NCBI GenBank assembly: GCA_030847615.1
Contig: JAUMIR010000005.1
Span: 238,986,645 to 239,050,644, forward strand
Length of the DNA stretch: 64,000 nucleotides
Direction of reading: 5' to 3'
Source of the DNA: Gambelia wislizenii
Taxonomy: Eukaryota > Chordata > Lepidosauria > Squamata > Crotaphytidae
The notes under the pieces are model-generated. The model was not told the origin of the DNA, did no database searches, and worked only from the letters and a program-made list of their open reading frames with translations. Both the position numbers and the translations under genes were made by a program. Below are positions 59,613 to 64,000 of the stretch, in pieces. Each line of letters starts with the position of its first letter. Position 1 is the first letter of the stretch.

Positions 59613-60122
59613 GTAAAAATATCTCTTGCCTCTTTCCCTTTTAGAAGAGTAACATATGAAGGTCTTTCATTGTTAGTTTAGACTGTATTCTTTTTACCTA
59701 AAAGAAAAATGTAGCTGGACTTTATTGGCTCAATAAACAATTCAGTCACCTGTGAATGTTTACTGAAGGATACAGTATGTTCACCCCTCCCAAAAAATTA
59801 AATAAAACATTTTTTTAAAGAGCCAACCATTCAAGATTTGTGGTAATACTGATTCATTGCAGAGTTTAGTATTGTAGAAGTTTAGCAAATATCATTTAGA
59901 CTTTGAGCATGCAAGATTAGTGTCCTGATCTCGACCCTAATCTTGACAGAGGAAGGCTAGACTTGGCTGGGTTCTTGGCATGGTACTATTGGCTGGGCTC
60001 CTGCTATTTGCTCCCTCCCCCCAGATAGCTGCCAGTGTCACTTGAGTTTCTAGGAAGATATGGTGCAGCCAATGAGCTACTGTGTTTCTGCATCTATACA
60101 CACACACCTCTGTTTGAAAGAT

Positions 60123-60290
60123 GGTACTGGTTTGAACATTGGACTACAACTCTGGAGACCAGGGTTTGGATACCTGATCAGCCATGGAAACCCACTGGGT
60201 GACCTTGGGCAAGTCACACTCTCTCAGCCTCAAGGACAAAGACAAACCCCCTCTGAACAAATTTTGCCAAGAAAACCCTGCCGTAGGGTT
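60123..60290 (+). mobile_element. Sauria-type/tRNA-headed SINE, partial
   Basis: Starts within the head (GTTTGAACATTGGACTACAA, B-box-like AGGGTTTGGATACC). It runs through GAAACCCACTGGGTGACCTT, GGGCAAGTCACACTCTCTCA and GCCAAGAAAACCCTG. The Bov-B tail is missing. Confidence 0.65.
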
Positions 60291-60427
60291 AAATTCCGAA
60301 TCTGCTGCCTGCAGTAGATATTTCACTTTGTCCAGTGGTAGGGCTGGCCATGGAAAGAGTGTAAATCACTGGAAAAGGACTGTGCAGTTGGAGGGCTGAG
60401 GATGTCTGTTCATTTATGTGAGACTAA

Positions 60428-61043
60428 GGACTTTTTCAGATGGGGCCAAATGCCCCATTCCTGCCCCACCACCTCCATTCCCGTTCCTGCCGCGGAATAA
60501 GGTAAAAACGTTCACACACTGACCTTGATTCCATGGCAGGAAAATCCTCCCCCTCCCCTCGCTCTCTGGGAGTAAATGCAGCCATTGTAAGGCTGCATTT
60601 ATGACCCAGAAAGGAAATCCCGCATGTTCTCACGAGAGAATAATGCGAGGGAATTCAAAAATAAAACTTTAAAAATGCATTTAAAAAGTACACCAAGCAC
60701 AAAAACACACACACAAAACCCCCAATTAACCCATGGAGGGGGGAAAAAGGTGCCACTTACCTGGATGTCCCGATCTGTGCCCAAAAGTGTTCAGAACGGA
60801 CCTCTTCCCGCAGCCGTAATTGCGGGAGAGGAACAGGGCACCTTTCAGACCACCCTGATTCCACGACAGAAATGGAACGGGTGGTCTAATAACGATGTTT
60901 TCCCCGTGATCAGAATATCATGGGAGAAACTGGAATGAGGACAGGAGAGGCATGGAATGGGGTCAACGTCATCTGAAAGGGAGACTTTTTCTCAACCCTG
61001 TTCTGTGCCTCTCATGGAATAAATAGCTCATCTGAAAAAGTCC
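60428..61043. mobile_element. Harbinger-like MITE, full-length copy 2 (616 bp)
   Basis: Ends GGACTTTTTCAGATGG and CATCTGAAAAAGTCC are inverted repeats flanked by TAA at 60425-60427 and 61044-61046. Internal TGCCACTTACCTGGATGTCC and GTAAATGCAGCCATTGTAAG are shared with the copy at 28576. The palindromic GCAGCCGTAATTGCGG lies near 60811. No transposase frame. Confidence 0.8.
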
Positions 61044-61991
61044 TAAGATGACGCTGTGGTCTGCAAGACTGCCGGGAGAAGACAAAGCTGCCTTGGATCT
61101 CATTTTATATAGTATTTCTAGTTCAGTGCACACAATCCCCTGTAGCACTTCTAGTATGCATTTACAATCTAGATGGCTGTTTTTGAACATTTGTCCTCCA
61201 GCATGCATTTTTAATCTTATCACATCTGATACATAAAGCTGCATTTTCTAATTTGATTTCAGGAGTATTCTCTGGTTATCATTTCCATGTACTTTCTATA
61301 TCAATCTCTACCATGCACACACTGTCAACCCCCTCCCCCCTTCCACATATAACATTTAAAGTTATTCAGAGAGATTTTGATCAGCTACAGTATAACACTG
61401 ATGTGGGTACCTGTCCTTTAAAAAAAAATGTTTCTTTTCACTTTTCAGTGGGGATTTCTCATGGGGAATAAGGGTTCATATTCATGAATATAAGTTGAGA
61501 TTGACTGGCATGTTAGTAACATGCGCATGTGTAGTTTATGCACACATGTCCCTTTTTGCATGGGTCACAAGGGCTATTCTTTTGCTCTTGGACTCCATCC
61601 CAGTTCCCCACACACCCCCACACAAACACACCCCACACACAGGCAGATGTCAAGGGGGATGATTGGGGAGGCAATTCAGACCATGATCCCTCCAAACTGA
61701 GTTCAGCTGCTACTTTATAGTCTGGATCACCTTCCCTCTCTATCCCCTCCTCTCCACACCTGTAAACACCAACAGTAGCTTTACCTAGGGCTTGACAGCT
61801 TCCAAGGGAGTTGGAAGGATATGGAATTGCTTGGATCAAGCTACGCTCCAATGTAAGATCTTGACCATTGTGTCCAGAGCTTTGAAAGGTTATTCTAAAC
61901 TAGAACTCCAGAAACATGCAGCCATCATGGCTACTCTTGGGAGCTGTAGTTCAACAAGAAATGCAGGGCTACATGGTTCCCATCCATGGTT

Positions 61992-62223
61992 TATCTGCAC
62001 TATACAGTTATAGGTACTGTTAAGTACCTTGGCTTTAACATGTAATTCCTGAGATTTGTAGTTTGATAAGACACATAGAATTTTCTGTTTGACTGCTCTA
62101 TTATAGTCCTGTGAACTAGAGCAAAACATTCTGAGCACCTCATCAAACTACAAATCCCACGTTACTATGGACAGAGTCATGACAATTACAGTAACATCAA
62201 GCTGCTGTGACTGTGTAGTGTAG
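61992..62223. repeat. Fold-back MITE-like repeat
   Basis: ATCTGCACTATACAGTTATA at the left and CTGTGACTGTGTAGTG at the right are diverged inverted ends; GAGATTTGTAGTTTGAT and ATCAAACTACAAATCCC form the inner arms. Confidence 0.5.
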
Positions 62224-63309
62224 CAAAGCATTTGGCATTGACAATGTTTCCCATTGTCAGTCTCTGCCCTCCCCTTGGATCATCTGCTTTCTCACAGTTG
62301 TTGTCGATGTATTTCAGTTAATTACCCAACCAATTCTGCGAATAAGCCTCTTTGAAGCCTTTCATGTACCATCAATACTTTATGATGTTTCATTTTGAAT
62401 GAAATGTCTCTTTTGTGTTTTATTGGTTCTCTCACATTGGTTGGATATTTATATATTCTTCCAGAGTCCTTCCACAAAAAATGCCTTGCTGAGTTTCATT
62501 TGCAGAATCCTCCCCCGCCCCCATAAGTGATATTACCTTGTGAGCAACTTAGTACAGTATAAATTATGGGAGAAAAGAGCAGGCTCATGACAGATTCTTG
62601 CCATTTAGTAAATAAAATCATCTTCATGTCTCACTAATAAGGTATCTGGGGCACTTTTACATTTTATAAACAAAGCACATTTCTCTCTTGGGTTTCCCTA
62701 GGATTTGGAATGGGAAGAGTCAGCAGAAACCATTTCCGTGAACCCAGCTGCAAATGAGAACCTTCTTTGCAGATGTCACTTTGTGCTGCTTCCTTTTTAA
62801 AGTAGTAGTTGCTCAAATATATAGGAATGCATTCTCCTGCTAGATCTACTTCCCTCTGTTTTAGCTGCAATGTTGGACTTCCCTCAACAAACTACACAGG
62901 GAAAAAAACAGCCTTACTGACAAGCTGCAAGGGAGCGGGAATGTTCTGTCTTCCCTGCTATCTTATTGCATGACGTCAGTGTTCTTTCATACAGTCCCAT
63001 GGGGGACTGAGGTAAAACCATGTCTTTTTGCTAACCAGAAAAATCCATTTGCAAAAAGACATTTTTTACCTTCGTCCCCCATGGGACTGGAACAAAAGAA
63101 TGCTGGAAGAACACTGATGCCAGAACATTCCTGCTGCTTTCTTCAGAGTGTGGTAAGGCTCAAACACATTCTTATTTCAAGTAGATGTCCACCAATGGCA
63201 GTTAACCCTCTCTTTGAGATTACACACCTAGGCCCAGAAATCTTGTTTATTTAATTCAGCATATTAAACCACCTTCATCCAAGTTGCTGTTATTTATAAC
63301 ATTTTTATC

Positions 63310-63660
63310 TTACTTTTTCTCCAAGGACCTCAAGGCAATCAATAAAAATGAGCCTCCACCCTATTTTTATTCTATAAACAGCTCTTTGAAGTAGGTGAGG
63401 CTACAGTTTGCCCAAAGACACCAAGTGAGCTTCATAGCCTTAATGCAGTGGTTTCCAAACTTTGGTCCTCCAGATGTTTTGGATTTCAGTTCCCAGAATT
63501 CCTGACTGTTGGCCAAGCTTGCTAGGGCTTCTGGGAGTGAAAGTTCAAAAATGCTAGAGAACCAAAGTTTGGAAACCACTGGCCTTGTGGGACTTTGAAC
63601 CTGGATCTAACCCAACACTAACCACTACATTCTACATTTCTGTCTTTTACCCAAGGCAAT
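63310..63660 (-). mobile_element. tRNA-headed (MIR/CORE-like) SINE, antisense, split by a MITE
   Basis: From the tail side: ACCTCAAGGCAATCAATAAA, GAAGTAGGTGAGGCTACAGT and GCCCAAAGACACCAAGTGAG. Then, after the MITE, GGACTTTGAACCTGGATCT (antisense B box) and CTAACCACTACA (antisense A box). The order is that of a tRNA-headed SINE read backwards, with an L2-like tail. Confidence 0.6.
63446..63582. mobile_element. hAT-like fold-back MITE (137 bp)
   Basis: CAGTGGTTTCCAAACTTTGG and its reverse complement at 63563-63582 are perfect 20-bp terminal repeats. The inner part also pairs (TTTCAGTTCCCAGAATTCC against CTTCTGGGAGTGAAAG). The flanks GCCTTAATG and GCCTTGTG may be a decayed 8-bp duplication. It splits the SINE at 63310-63660. 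Confidence 0.75.
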
Positions 63661-64000
63661 GTTTTCACCCATCTTACTTTGTTGGTTACCTGAGCACCAG
63701 CTGCATTCCATTCTGCAATTCAGTTGAGGGATCTAGGGCCCATCTACACAAGGGAAAAAAGCCTGGAGTACCTTGTAGTAATGGCATCTCGCAGCAGCAG
63801 TGACATGCCTTAATGGTTTTTGTTGAACTCAGAAGCCCCCATAAGCCTCTAATTTCAGATGGCAGCTGCAAGTGATTTACTCACATTAGTTCTTCGCTGC
63901 TGCCATTTTTTAAAAAAGTCATCCAAGGTACGCTGGAGCGATATAGTGATTTTCTGATTTTACAGGAAAGCAAAACAAAAAATAACCATCCCATTTTATC

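Larger units (their letters stand above)
59613..64000 (+). other. DGKI: DGKI intron after exon i, 5' part
   Basis: No further exon is seen. The intron holds a Sauria-type SINE piece, a full-length Harbinger-like MITE, a fold-back repeat (61992-62223) and an antisense tRNA-headed SINE with a hAT-like insert. 62230-63290 shows nothing I can name. Confidence 0.75.

Overview
This window is part of one vertebrate gene. Nine GT-AG exons on the + strand, from 3357 to 59612, join in a single open frame of 266 complete codons. They encode the accessory domain and following linker of a type IV diacylglycerol kinase, and the residues fit DGKI (iota) better than its paralogue DGKZ. Promoter, 5' exons, catalytic-domain exons, ankyrin-repeat exons and 3' end all lie outside the window. 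Of the 64 kb, about 0.8 kb is coding; the rest is intron, including one intron of 33.7 kb (16044-49776).

The repeats point to a squamate reptile, probably a lizard. The evidence is a 5S rRNA-headed SINE with a Sauria/Bov-B type tail (1604-1824), tRNA-headed Sauria-type SINE pieces, CR1 3' ends finishing in repeats of ATTCTATG, many L2-like LINE pieces, a Penelope-like 3' end, a DIRS-like gag remnant, and abundant short inverted-repeat DNA elements (hAT-like, Tigger/pogo-like with TA duplications, Harbinger-like with TWA duplications).

Layout: 1-3356 upstream intron (L2 piece, 5S-SINE). 3357-16043 holds six exons in 12.7 kb, with a CR1 copy split by a Penelope-like element. 16044-49776 is the giant intron: MITEs, a DIRS-like remnant at 25.5-26.4 kb, a LINE at 34.4-36.0 kb, and at 38.7-41.3 kb a nest of further copies of that LINE, one carrying a twin-priming type 5' inversion. 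49777-59612 holds the last three exons. 59613-64000 is the start of another intron, with a second full-length Harbinger-like MITE and a hAT-like MITE inside an older SINE.

Nothing here looks like a new multi-gene system. The observations most worth checking are about mobile-element history: target-site duplications, nested insertions, empty sites shown by sister copies, and a conserved double stem-loop at the 3' end of the LINE. No searches were run; family names rest on recognition of motifs and ends.
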